19,596 bases of DNA, taken from the NCBI GenBank assembly GCA_947459935.1, contig CANHFN010000006.1, positions 1 through 19,596 of the forward strand, in the 5' to 3' direction. Shown in pieces: positions 1 to 8,261 of the stretch. Made by a program: the position numbers and the translations under genes. Within the stretch, counting starts at the first letter, position 1; each line of letters begins with the position of its first letter. Origin of the DNA: Actinomycetota bacterium (GTDB lineage: Bacteria; Actinomycetota; Actinomycetes; Nanopelagicales; Nanopelagicaceae). The notes under the pieces were generated by a model. The model was not told where the DNA came from, did not search any database, and saw only the letters and a list, made by a program, of their open reading frames with translations.

Positions 1-531
1 AGAACACGGACCGCACGGACCTGGAACACCCATGGACCAGAAATTGTCTGCCATGTCTCGACGTTGAATGCGCTCCTTCGGAACACCGATTTTGGTGTGC
101 CAAATGTCAGCGGCTTCATCATCATCTAAATAAACAGTCACCCACAACTTCTCCTCAGGGAATCCATAGCCCCCATCAGAAATCGGACGAGTTAAAAGCT
201 CCCAGGCAAGTGCTATTGCACCTTCCTTAAAGTAATCACCGAAAGAGAAATTGCCACACATTTGAAAGAAGGATGCGTGACGAGTTGTTTTGCCAACCTC
301 ATCAATGTCTAGTGTGCGCACACATTTTTGTACTGATGTAGCACGCTTATATGGTGGAGTTACTTCTCCCAAAAAAAATGGCTTAAAAGGAACCATTCCT
401 GCATTAACCAACAAAAGATTTGGATCATCAGCGATCAGTGATGCCGATGGTACGACGGTATGAGTTAAACCCTGTCGGGTATCAGATTCAAAGAAGCGCA
501 GCCAGCGCGAACGGATCTCGGCGGATTCCAC
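1..531 (-). CDS. alaS: Alanyl-tRNA synthetase, N-terminal part (runs off the left edge)
   Basis: Charges tRNA-Ala with alanine in the cytoplasm. Only the first 177 codons are in the window; the full enzyme is usually close to 880 residues, so most of the protein, including the editing and C-Ala domains, lies beyond position 1. The visible part belongs to the class II catalytic core: NAGM at residues 43-46, the VPFKPFFLG segment at 48-55, and the motif-2 block [20 protein letters not shown] at 82-101. The AlaRS signature GPCGPCS ends at the window edge. The start is GTG at 531-529, with GGAG 12 nt upstream inside the tail of the DUF948 gene. No ATG fits, because the family N-terminus (RSRWLRFFE) begins a few residues after this GTG. 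The gap to the upstream DUF948 gene is 9 nt, so it is the last visible member of a hydrolase-hisS-aspS-DUF948-alaS run. An 8-nt homopolymer lies at 371-378 and the frame is intact across it. Confidence 0.96.
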   Translation of the reverse strand, partial: MESAEIRSRWLRFFESDTRQGLTHTVVPSASLIADDPNLLLVNAGMVPFKPFFLGEVTPPYKRATSVQKCVRTLDIDEVGKTTRHASFFQMCGNFSFGDYFKEGAIALAWELLTRPISDGGYGFPEEKLWVTVYLDDDEAADIWHTKIGVPKERIQRRDMADNFWSMGVPGPCGPCS

Positions 532-540
532 TAGCTAGGA

Positions 541-903
541 TCACTCCGCCTTCTTCTTCTTAGAGCGGCCCTTACTCATTTGAGCAGCAGACAAAATCGC
601 CCCAGCCACTTTTACGGCAGATCCATTCTTATTTACAAAAGATGATGTTGCTTCATTTACTTTGTCAGACATTTCTTCAATATTTTTTGTTACCCGGTTG
701 ATGCTGTGCAAAGGGCCATTGACTAGAGTCACAGTCGTATTCAATTCATCGATCAGTGGCGCGGTCTCCTCTGTGAGCACCTTTAACGAGGCGCTTGCCT
801 CATCCACTAACCGTCCAACCCGAATCACCACATATGCGATAGCAAGGGAGATCACCGCTAACGATGATGCTGCGATGATTGTTGCTATTCCTCCAGGACC
901 CAT
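541..903 (-). CDS. DUF948 family single-pass membrane protein
   Basis: This is a small protein of 120 residues whose function I do not know. One hydrophobic helix at about residues 5-27 is followed by a polar, probably helical stretch (about 30-90) rich in Glu, Asn, Thr and Val, which is the layout of the DUF948 family. The C-terminus is strongly basic (SKGRSKKKKAE). The likely topology is N-terminus outside or in the membrane and a coiled-coil-like tail in the cytoplasm. The start is ATG at 903-901, with AGGTAGG about 8 nt upstream. It follows aspS by 20 nt and precedes alaS by 9 nt, so it is very likely co-transcribed with the two synthetase genes. The same position between aspS and alaS is common in actinobacteria, from memory. 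The neighbours do not reveal its job and nothing indicates a role in aminoacylation. Confidence 0.85.
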   Translation of the reverse strand: MGPGGIATIIAASSLAVISLAIAYVVIRVGRLVDEASASLKVLTEETAPLIDELNTTVTLVNGPLHSINRVTKNIEEMSDKVNEATSSFVNKNGSAVKVAGAILSAAQMSKGRSKKKKAE

Positions 904-923
904 GTCTTTAGCCTACCTGACCC

Positions 924-2678
924 TTACTTATCTTCGCTGGCTTTTGCTTGTGGAACCCAATCGATTCCGCTCTCTTTACGTTGAGCGGGAGTAATAGGAG
1001 TGGGAGCACCCGTTAAAGGATCTCCACCACTGGCTGTCTTTGGGAAAGCAATAACTTCACGAATCGAGTCGGAGCCAGTTAGTAGCGCACATACACGATC
1101 CAGACCAAGTGCAATTCCACCATGTGGAGGTGGACCGAAATTGAAAGCTTCCAACAAGAAACCAAACTTACTGTTGGCCTCTTCATCACTTAACCCAATG
1201 ACCGAGAAAACATCTTTCTGAACAGTGCGATCATGGATACGGATAGACCCTCCACCTAATTCAGTTCCATTCAAAACAATGTCATATGCATAAGCAAGTG
1301 CTGATGCAGGATCTGACTTAAACGTTGATGCAAACTCTGGTTTCGGTCCAGTAAACGGATGGTGAACCGCGGTCCATCCGCCATTATCTGTTGGCTCAAA
1401 CATTGGAGCATCTACGACCCATAAAAACTCCCACTTGCCTTCAGGGATTAGTCCACAGCGCTTGCCGACTTCTAAACGAACCGCTCCTAGCAAGTTGAGC
1501 GAAGCGGTGCGTTCACCTGCTGCAAAGAAAATTGCATCTCCAACCTTTGCGCCAGCAGCTTGAACGATTCCTACTGTTTCCTTTTCAGAAATATTCTTTG
1601 AAACTGGTCCACCCAAAGTGCCATCTTCGTTCACAAGTATGTATGCAAGTCCTTTTGCACCACGTGCTTTTGCCCAGTCTTGCCAAGCATCTAACTCGCG
1701 ACGAGCAGACGCTGCTCCCCCAGGCATAACAACCGCGCCAACATAAGGTGCTTGGAAAACTCTAAATGGTGTCTCTGAGAAAAATGAGGTGAGGTCAACT
1801 AATTCATTAGCAAATCGCAGATCTGGCTTATCAGAGCCGTAGCGAGTCATTGCATCTGCATATGTCATTCGCTTTAGAGGCAGTGGAATTTCGTAGTTAA
1901 CAGTCTCTTTCCAAATTCGAGCTACTATTTTCTCCGCCACAGCTAAAATATCTTCTTGATCAATAAATGACATCTCAATATCTAATTGAGTGAACTCTGG
2001 TTGTCGATCAGCACGGAAATCTTCATCTCGGAAGCAGCGCGCAATCTGGTAATACTTCTCCATACCTGCAACCATTAACAGCTGCTTGAAAAGTTGTGGT
2101 GACTGTGGCAACGCATACCAACTACCAGGCTGTAAGCGAACCGGAACTAAGAAGTCGCGCGCACCTTCAGGTGTTGATCTAGTCAAATATGGTGTTTCAA
2201 TTTCCAGAAAAGTTTCTTCTTCCATCACCCGTCTGATCGTTGATGTGACCTTTGAGCGCAGGCGAAGGTTATGTGCTGGCTTCTCTCGACGCAGATCCAA
2301 ATATCGATACCTCAAGCGAACTTCTTCATTGATATCTGTGTCATCACCGCTATCAACGGGGAAAGGCAGAGGCGCAGACTCTGACAAAACTACAACCGTG
2401 TCGCCCATAACTTCGATTTCACCCGTAGCAATATTTGCATTCTGATTGCCATCTGGACGGGCTACAACTTCTCCGGTGATGAGCAAGCACCATTCTGCTC
2501 GCAAAGATCCTGCAACTTTTTCATCACGGATAACCACTTGCACAGAACCGGAAGCATCGCGCAGATCGATAAATGCGACCCCACCATGATCACGTCGACG
2601 AGACACCCAGCCAGCAAGAGTTACCGTTTGGCCAGCATGAGATTTTCGAAGTGATCCAGCTTCATGTGTGCGCAACAT
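924..2678 (-). CDS. aspS: Aspartyl-tRNA synthetase, bacterial type, probably non-discriminating (also charges tRNA-Asn)
   Basis: Class II synthetase of 584 residues, the usual size of bacterial AspRS. The N-terminal OB-fold anticodon domain (about 1-105) carries [11 protein letters not shown] at 23-33. The catalytic core shows the motif-1 region (about 150-165), TPEGARDF at 169-176, the QSPQLFKQ loop at 192-199, motif 2 with [18 protein letters not shown] at 216-233, and motif 3 with GLDR at 525-528. A bacterial GAD-type insertion lies between motifs 2 and 3. His31 in RRRDHGG and Gly77 in ARPDG match the two positions (His31, Gly83) that mark non-discriminating AspRS in Pseudomonas; E. coli has RRRDLGS instead. 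This suggests it also makes Asp-tRNA-Asn for conversion by GatCAB. The ATG at 2678-2676 has only a weak GGA 8 nt or so upstream. hisS ends 22 nt before it and the DUF948 gene starts 20 nt after it. Confidence 0.97.
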   Translation of the reverse strand: MLRTHEAGSLRKSHAGQTVTLAGWVSRRRDHGGVAFIDLRDASGSVQVVIRDEKVAGSLRAEWCLLITGEVVARPDGNQNANIATGEIEVMGDTVVVLSESAPLPFPVDSGDDTDINEEVRLRYRYLDLRREKPAHNLRLRSKVTSTIRRVMEEETFLEIETPYLTRSTPEGARDFLVPVRLQPGSWYALPQSPQLFKQLLMVAGMEKYYQIARCFRDEDFRADRQPEFTQLDIEMSFIDQEDILAVAEKIVARIWKETVNYEIPLPLKRMTYADAMTRYGSDKPDLRFANELVDLTSFFSETPFRVFQAPYVGAVVMPGGAASARRELDAWQDWAKARGAKGLAYILVNEDGTLGGPVSKNISEKETVGIVQAAGAKVGDAIFFAAGERTASLNLLGAVRLEVGKRCGLIPEGKWEFLWVVDAPMFEPTDNGGWTAVHHPFTGPKPEFASTFKSDPASALAYAYDIVLNGTELGGGSIRIHDRTVQKDVFSVIGLSDEEANSKFGFLLEAFNFGPPPHGGIALGLDRVCALLTGSDSIREVIAFPKTASGGDPLTGAPTPITPAQRKESGIDWVPQAKASEDK

Positions 2679-2700
2679 TAATTATTCCAACTTTTCTGTT

Positions 2701-3951
2701 TTAGAGTACTTCGAGCAATGAGTCAATCTTAACTGAAGATGTGTGTCCAGTTTCCATCTCTTTAAATTCAACAGTTCCGCTTGCTAACTCTGCCTCACCC
2801 AGAACGATGACGTGCTTCGCCCCAGCCTTATCCGCACCCTTCATTGCACCTTTGAGCGCGCGATCTCCGAATGCTATTTCAACAGTTTTGCCGTGACTGC
2901 GAAGCTTGCTTGCAATTACCAGGGCTTGCACCTTTGCAGGCTCTCCCAGAGGAATGATGAAAAGATCAGAGACAAACTCGCTCGTGGCAATAACTCCTTC
3001 CGCCTCTGCGGCCAGAAGTGCTCGATCAACACCTAATCCAAAACCAATACCAGAAAGTGATTGGCCACCTAGTTGCTCCATCAATCCGTCATAACGCCCG
3101 CCGCCACCTATTCCAGACTGAGCTCCAAGCAGTTCATGGACGAACTCAAAAGTAGTTCCTGTGTAGTAATCCAAACCGCGCACCATGCGAGGATTGATCA
3201 CATAAGTAATACCTAATGCATCCAAATACTTTTGGACTTGCTCAAATTGTGTACGTGATACCTCATTGAGGTAATCCAATAGCAAGGGCGCATCTGCCAT
3301 TGCTGCGCGCATTTCTTCACGTTTGTCGTCAAAGAGTCGCAAGGGATTAATGCGAGCCCGCTCAGCGGTAGCTTCATCGAGTTTCAATGTTGAAATAAAT
3401 TTCACTAAATCTGTGCGGTGAGCTGCACGAGATTGCGCGTCACCTAAGGAAGTGATCTCAAGACGATATTTACTCAGACCTAGGGCCTTAAAACCTGCAT
3501 CTGCTATAGCAATTACCTCGGCATCTATCGCAGGGTCTTCTAGGCCAATCGCTTCAATGCCAACTTGATAGAACTGACGGTAGCGACCTGCCTGTGGTCG
3601 TTCTGCACGAAAAAATTGTCCTGAGTACCAAACCTTTACTGGGAGCTGTCCACGATCTAAACCATGTTCAATGACGGCACGCATTACACCAGCGGTACCT
3701 TCTGGGCGCAATGTGATTGAACGTCCACCGCGATCTTCAAAGGTATACATCTCCTTTGAGACAACATCAGTTGATTCTCCCACTCCGCGAGTGAACAAAT
3801 CTGTGTCTTCAAATACCGGTAATTCGATTAACTGGTAACCAGCTAACTTGGCAGGAGAAATTAGATTGTCGCGAACAAATTCAAAGGCTCGAGATCTACC
3901 AGGAACGTACTCACTAACACCCTTTGGTGCGGAAATCTTTTGACCTGCCAT
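2701..3951 (-). CDS. hisS: Histidyl-tRNA synthetase
   Basis: Charges tRNA-His with histidine in the cytoplasm and acts as a homodimer. At 416 residues it is the normal bacterial length. Class II features appear in order: the N-terminal GVSEYVPG segment (11-18), motif-1 region around 40-60, TLRPEGTA at 80-87, motif 2 [18 protein letters not shown] at 114-131, the histidine-specific HisA motif [13 protein letters not shown] at 257-269, the HisB-like GGGGRYDGL at 282-290, and motif 3 GFGLGVDR at 303-310. The C-terminal anticodon-binding domain covers about 325-416. The ATG at 3951-3949 shares one base with the TAA of the upstream hydrolase gene (TAATG), so its translation is probably coupled to that gene. 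The only ribosome-binding-like sequence is GGTGGG about 9 nt upstream. aspS follows 22 nt downstream. A hisS-aspS pair next to a glyoxalase II-like gene is also found in mycobacteria, from memory. Confidence 0.97.
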   Translation of the reverse strand: MAGQKISAPKGVSEYVPGRSRAFEFVRDNLISPAKLAGYQLIELPVFEDTDLFTRGVGESTDVVSKEMYTFEDRGGRSITLRPEGTAGVMRAVIEHGLDRGQLPVKVWYSGQFFRAERPQAGRYRQFYQVGIEAIGLEDPAIDAEVIAIADAGFKALGLSKYRLEITSLGDAQSRAAHRTDLVKFISTLKLDEATAERARINPLRLFDDKREEMRAAMADAPLLLDYLNEVSRTQFEQVQKYLDALGITYVINPRMVRGLDYYTGTTFEFVHELLGAQSGIGGGGRYDGLMEQLGGQSLSGIGFGLGVDRALLAAEAEGVIATSEFVSDLFIIPLGEPAKVQALVIASKLRSHGKTVEIAFGDRALKGAMKGADKAGAKHVIVLGEAELASGTVEFKEMETGHTSSVKIDSLLEVL

Positions 3952-4613
3952 TAGTAGCGACCCACCAAATTCTTTAAATAAGGATTACTCTTCTTTTCGC
4001 GGGCCATAGTTGTTTCTGGTCCGTGGCCGGGTAAAACACGTAAGTGATCCGCCAAGGGCACAACTTTCTTCCGCAATGTCTCATCCATATCCTTGGCAGA
4101 GCCTGTAGGTAAATCGGTACGCCCAATTGAACCAGCAAAAAGGACATCCCCGCTGACTAATACCTCTCCTGACACTTCAAACATGATTGAACCGCGCGTG
4201 TGACCTGGAGCATGTATTGTCCTAAAGTTAAGACCGACCAAATCGATGATGTCTCCGTTGCGAAGTTCACGAACAACCTTGCCTTCAGCAAAATTCATAC
4301 CGGATAATGTTGCAGCAAACTCGGGGCCATGAAGATCTTCAGGATGGGATAGAAAAGCCCGATCCTCGCTATGTATATAGGTAGGGATTTCATAGCCATC
4401 AGCGATCGGTTGGATAGAAAAGGTGTGGTCTAAGTGGCCATGCGTTGCAATTATTGCCACTGGTTTTAGATCGTGCTTCTCTAAGATTTCTGTTAACTGA
4501 TGAGAGACGTCAGGCATCCCAGGATCGATCACGATGCACTCTGATCCTGGCTCTGTGGCAAGCACCCAACAGTTGGTGGCATACATAGGCGCGGCAAATG
4601 AGTCAATCAGCAT
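3951..4613 (-). CDS. Metallo-beta-lactamase superfamily hydrolase, glyoxalase II-like
   Basis: A cytoplasmic metal-dependent hydrolase of 220 residues, the size of the short YcbL/glyoxalase II-like group. Metal ligands are visible: THGHLDH (His58, His60, Asp62, His63), His138 in PGHTRG, Asp156 in [16 protein letters not shown] and His197 in LPGHG. The SIGRTDLP stretch is typical of YcbL-type proteins. The substrate is unknown; a thioester such as S-lactoylglutathione is unlikely to be native, because actinobacteria generally use mycothiol rather than glutathione. I chose ATG at 4613-4611 because AAAGAGG (4624-4630) sits 10 nt upstream. An in-frame TTG at 4619 would be only 4 nt from it, and the family N-terminus fits the ATG. 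It is the first gene of the leftward group, divergent from the DUF349 gene, and its stop overlaps the hisS start. Confidence 0.9.
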   Translation of the reverse strand: MLIDSFAAPMYATNCWVLATEPGSECIVIDPGMPDVSHQLTEILEKHDLKPVAIIATHGHLDHTFSIQPIADGYEIPTYIHSEDRAFLSHPEDLHGPEFAATLSGMNFAEGKVVRELRNGDIIDLVGLNFRTIHAPGHTRGSIMFEVSGEVLVSGDVLFAGSIGRTDLPTGSAKDMDETLRKKVVPLADHLRVLPGHGPETTMAREKKSNPYLKNLVGRY

Positions 4614-4795
4614 GCTCAATCAGCCTCTTTCCGCGCTCAGAAATGGGAGCGATTTACGCTCACACCATGAGACAGGGTACCTTTTGCTTACGAATCTACC
4701 TCCAACCCACGCTCAGAGGTGTCAAAACTTCTAAGCATCGCACCCACCACATAGCGAACTTCATTGAGAAGAAACGCGCTGAAAGGATCACACTC
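4614..4795. promoter_or_regulatory. Divergent intergenic region between the hydrolase-hisS operon and the DUF349 gene
   Basis: This 182-nt region is the largest non-coding gap and must hold the promoters for both directions. On the minus strand a perfect TTGACA lies at 4725-4720. The nearest -10-like hexamer, TAGATT at 4698-4693, is 21 nt away, which is too long for a standard sigma-70-type site, so the pair is only suggestive. A perfect 5-bp inverted repeat, GAGCG-ATTTA-CGCTC, lies at 4647-4661 and could be an operator or a short hairpin. On the plus strand TACCTT (4678-4683) is a possible -10 without a good -35. The plus-strand ribosome-binding site GAAAGGA (4781-4787) belongs to the DUF349 gene. 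No promoter here is certain. Confidence 0.35.
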
Positions 4796-6094
4796 ATGAC
4801 AGATATGAATTTCCCTCACCAGGCCAGCGCAGCAAGTGCGTTGATTGGAGATCCTTCAGCTTTTGGTCGAGTCGCAGAAGATGGCACTGTTTACGTTCGC
4901 ACATCACATGGTGAAAAAGCCGTGGGTTCATACCCAGGCAAAACTGCAGAAGAGGCGCTGGCCTATTTTGTTCGCAAATTTGAAGTTCTAGCCTCAGAAA
5001 TTGCCCTTCTTGCTGCACGCATTCAAAGTGGAGCAATGGTTCCATCTGATGCCTATGCTGCTGTTAAAAAATTGCGTGATCAAGTTAAAGATTTTAATGG
5101 TGTGGGAGATCTAGATGCATTAGCTGCCTCAGTTGAACAGATTGAACCTCTCATCGAAGGACATCGCGAGGCATATGAGGCTAAGAAGGCGGCCGAGTCT
5201 GCAGCAAAGGCAGCACGTCTTGCACAAATAGTTGTTGAGAAAGAAAAGATTGTTGCAGAAGCAGAAGGACTCGCACTATCTGAAAGCTGGAAGAGCACTG
5301 GAGATCGTCTAAAGGTTCTCCTTGATGAATGGAAAGCAGCGCCTCGACTAGATAAGAAAACTGATGCCGATCTTTGGAAGCGCTTCTCTTCATCTCGAAA
5401 TAAGTTTGATAAACGTCGTCGTACTCATTTTGCATCCTTAGAGGCCGCTCAATCAGTCGTTGCAAATGCAAAGAAACAAATTGTTGAGGAAGCAGAAAAA
5501 CTTGCGACTTCAACTGAGTGGGTTTCAACGGCAAAGCGCTTCAAGGCCTTAATGGATCTCTGGAAAGAAGCAGGTCGTGGCAAGAAGAATGACGATGCTA
5601 AGTTGTGGTCACGTTTTAAGGCCGCCCAAGACCAATTTTTCACCGCTAAGAATGCAGATCTAGAAAAGCGCGATGTCACGATGGCAGCAAATCTTGCAAA
5701 ACGTGAAGAGCTGCTCGCTTTGATTGAGTCAATACTGCCTATTTCTGATGTAAAAGCAGCTCGTAAGACACTTAATGAACACCTTCGCTCATGGGAGAAG
5801 ATTGGTATGACTCATCGCGACAAAAGAGCTGCGATGGATCTACGCGTCTCTGCTGTAGAAGCAGCGGTTAAGGAGTCTGAGGCAGTTATTTGGCGTAAAA
5901 CTGATCCAGCCGCAAAAAAGCGCGCTCAAGAAGTTGTCGCCCAACTTGCTGAATCTATCGCTAGTTATGAAAAGGCTGCTGCCAAGTTTGCAGCAAGCGG
6001 AAACACTAAAAAGTCCGAGGAAGCTTCTGAATCTGCGGCGGCACGTAAGGTGTGGCTGGCTGAGGCAGAAAAGGGTTTAGCTGAATTTAACTAG
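4796..6094 (+). CDS. DUF349 repeat protein
   Basis: This is a cytoplasmic, mostly helical protein of 432 residues with unknown function. It is very rich in Ala, Lys and Glu. After an N-terminal segment (about 20-60) come helical regions and at least two clear DUF349-type repeats: about 162-215 (SESWKSTGDRLKVLLDEWK then LWKRF) and 238-292 (TEWVSTAKRFKALMDLWKEAG then LWSRF). A more divergent third lies at about 314-370 (LRSWEKIG). The spaced W-K and LW-RF pattern is the hallmark of the family. The start is ATG at 4796-4798, 8 nt after GAAAGGA (4781-4787); the open frame continues upstream to 4598 but lacks such a site. It is the only plus-strand gene in the window and converges on relA, with which it shares the last four bases. 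From memory, a DUF349 gene also lies beside relA in Streptomyces. Confidence 0.88.
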   Translation: MTDMNFPHQASAASALIGDPSAFGRVAEDGTVYVRTSHGEKAVGSYPGKTAEEALAYFVRKFEVLASEIALLAARIQSGAMVPSDAYAAVKKLRDQVKDFNGVGDLDALAASVEQIEPLIEGHREAYEAKKAAESAAKAARLAQIVVEKEKIVAEAEGLALSESWKSTGDRLKVLLDEWKAAPRLDKKTDADLWKRFSSSRNKFDKRRRTHFASLEAAQSVVANAKKQIVEEAEKLATSTEWVSTAKRFKALMDLWKEAGRGKKNDDAKLWSRFKAAQDQFFTAKNADLEKRDVTMAANLAKREELLALIESILPISDVKAARKTLNEHLRSWEKIGMTHRDKRAAMDLRVSAVEAAVKESEAVIWRKTDPAAKKRAQEVVAQLAESIASYEKAAAKFAASGNTKKSEEASESAAARKVWLAEAEKGLAEFN

Positions 6095-8253
6095 TTGTTA
6101 GTTGTTCGGTAAACATCGTATACGCCTTCAATTCCTCGAACCGCTGCAAGTACCGCATCCAAATGCGTTGCATCTGCCATTTCAAATGTAAAACGTGAGA
6201 AGGCTGTTCGGTCTTTCGAGGTGCTTACCGCAGCGCTAAGAATGTTCACATGTTGATCAGACAACGTGCGAGTCACATCCGCAAGAAGCGATGCCCGATC
6301 AAGAGCCTCCACTTGAATGTTAACTAGGAAGATCGATGAAGCACCGACCCGCCATTTAACTTTCACGACTCTATCCAATTGATGAACTTGCAAATCCTGC
6401 GCATTAGAACAATCGGCTCTATGAATTGAAACTCCGCTGCCCTTTGTTATGAAACCCATGATCGGATCCCCTGGAACAGGAGTGCAGCAACGAGCAAGCT
6501 TCACGAGTACGTCATCTGTTCCTTCAACATCGACCGCGTTACTAGAACGCCTAGTTGTAGGAGCGCGATTGGGGAATGTCTCCATCGTTGGTTCTGGATG
6601 AGAATCTTCAGCACCCAATGAAGCGACAAGTTTGTCGATGATCGAAGCAGCAGAAACATAACCATCGCCCACAGCCGAATACAGTGCATCAATATCTGGA
6701 TAACGTAAATCGTGGGCTAACTCCAACAAGGAGTGACCTGCAAAGATCTTTTGTAGTGGTAATCCAGCTTTGCGCATTTGACGAGCGATTGATTCACGGC
6801 CGGCATCAATTGCCTCTTCGCGACGCTCCTTGCTAAACCATGCTTTAATCTTCGAACGAGCTCTAGGACTTTTTACGAAGTTAAGCCAATCTCTACTGGG
6901 ACCTGCAGACTCACTCTTGTTAGTAACAATCTCAACGACATCACCATTATTTAGTCTCGAATCTAAAGGTATAAGTCGTCCGTTTACCTTCGCACCGGCG
7001 CACCTGAGACCAACATCGGTGTGAACAGAAAACGCAAAGTCAACTGGGGTTGACCCTCCAGGAAGTGCGACAACACTGCCCTTGGGCGTGAAGACGAATA
7101 CCTCAGGTGAACCCAAGTCGAAACGAAGCGCTTCTAAAAATTCAGAGGGATCTTCCGTTTCTTTCTGCCACTCATGCAGCTGTCTAAGCCACAACATCTC
7201 GGGAGAACTCTCTGTGTTTTCCGGACCTTGCTTATATTTCCAATGGGCGGCGATACCAAACTCTGCCCGTGCATGCATGTCATAAGTTCGGATTTGGATC
7301 TCAATTGCTTTGCCTGTAGGTCCTATGACAGTCGTATGCAGCGACTGGTACAGGTTGAACTTGGGCATTGCTATGTAGTCCTTAAATCGTCCTGGAACTG
7401 GACTCCATCTGGCGTGAATAGAACCTAAAACTGCGTAACAATCTCGAACGTCATTGACCAAAACGCGAATGCCAACCAAGTCATAAATTTCATTAAACTC
7501 ACGACCACGAACAACCATCTTCTGATACACAGAGAAAAAATGTTTCTTGCGTCCTGTGACAGTGGCTTCAATGTGATCTCGTAAGAAATCTTCCTTTACG
7601 GCCTCAATAACCTGTTCTGTTAAAGCATCACGCGAAGGCGAACGTTCGGCCACTAGTCTGGAAATTTCTTCAAACTTCTTTGGCTCTAACACTTCAAAGG
7701 AAAGGTCTTCCAACTCCCATTTGATGGCATTCATGCCTAGGCGGTGAGCCAAAGGCGCATAAATATCTAAAGTTTCACGGGCTTTTCGAAGTGCGCTTTC
7801 TTCGGAAACATACTTCCATGTACGAGCGTTGTGTAATCGATCCGCCAACTTGATGACAAGCACCCGAATATCGCGAGACATCGCAATTACCATTTTGCGA
7901 ACAGTTTCTGCCTCAGCTGTTGGTCCGTAGGCAAGTTTGTCTAGCTTTGTCACGCCATCAACAAGATTTGCGATCTCATCACCAAAATCAATACGAAGTT
8001 GGCTTAGTGAGTACTGCGTATCCTCCACCGTGTCATGAAGTAATGCAGCAATGACCGTTGCAGGGTTTAAGCCAAGGTGGGCAAGAATTTCTGCAACCGC
8101 AACTGGATGAGTTATATAGGGCTCACCAGATTTACGGAGCTGGCCTTCATGAGCATCTCGAGCGACTTCATATGCACGAGACACCTCATCAGAATCTACC
8201 GAGGCGTGATTTTCTTTGAGAGCACTAATTACTGGTGCTATCAAGGTATCCAC
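6091..8253 (-). CDS. relA: Bifunctional (p)ppGpp synthetase/hydrolase, RelA/SpoT (Rel) family
   Basis: Makes (p)ppGpp from ATP and GTP/GDP on stalled ribosomes and also degrades it. At 720 residues it is a full-length long Rel. The HD hydrolase domain (about 25-180) keeps His49, the HDTVED motif (73-78) and Asp138 in KLADR, so hydrolysis should be active. The synthetase domain (about 235-340) has RFKD at 289-292 and EIQIRT at 318-323; RxKD rather than the ExDD of monofunctional RelA marks the bifunctional type. A TGS domain (about 385-445), a helical region, the zinc-finger region with Cys589-Cys590, His611 and Cys615, and an ACT domain (about 640-720) follow. The start is GTG at 8253-8251, with AAGG 6 nt upstream. 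It begins 8 nt after secF, so it is co-transcribed with secDF; the usual apt gene between them is absent. Its TAG stop overlaps the DUF349 stop on the other strand. Confidence 0.97.
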   Translation of the reverse strand: MDTLIAPVISALKENHASVDSDEVSRAYEVARDAHEGQLRKSGEPYITHPVAVAEILAHLGLNPATVIAALLHDTVEDTQYSLSQLRIDFGDEIANLVDGVTKLDKLAYGPTAEAETVRKMVIAMSRDIRVLVIKLADRLHNARTWKYVSEESALRKARETLDIYAPLAHRLGMNAIKWELEDLSFEVLEPKKFEEISRLVAERSPSRDALTEQVIEAVKEDFLRDHIEATVTGRKKHFFSVYQKMVVRGREFNEIYDLVGIRVLVNDVRDCYAVLGSIHARWSPVPGRFKDYIAMPKFNLYQSLHTTVIGPTGKAIEIQIRTYDMHARAEFGIAAHWKYKQGPENTESSPEMLWLRQLHEWQKETEDPSEFLEALRFDLGSPEVFVFTPKGSVVALPGGSTPVDFAFSVHTDVGLRCAGAKVNGRLIPLDSRLNNGDVVEIVTNKSESAGPSRDWLNFVKSPRARSKIKAWFSKERREEAIDAGRESIARQMRKAGLPLQKIFAGHSLLELAHDLRYPDIDALYSAVGDGYVSAASIIDKLVASLGAEDSHPEPTMETFPNRAPTTRRSSNAVDVEGTDDVLVKLARCCTPVPGDPIMGFITKGSGVSIHRADCSNAQDLQVHQLDRVVKVKWRVGASSIFLVNIQVEALDRASLLADVTRTLSDQHVNILSAAVSTSKDRTAFSRFTFEMADATHLDAVLAAVRGIEGVYDVYRTTNN

Positions 8254-8261
8254 AAAAGACC

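Noticed and set aside
2086..2445. 119-codon plus-strand open frame opposite aspS
   Set aside because: Shadow of aspS; no start signal and no family resemblance.
4598..4795. N-terminal extension of the DUF349 open frame up to 4598
   Set aside because: It overlaps the divergent hydrolase start, lacks family similarity, and the ATG at 4796 has GAAAGGA at good spacing.
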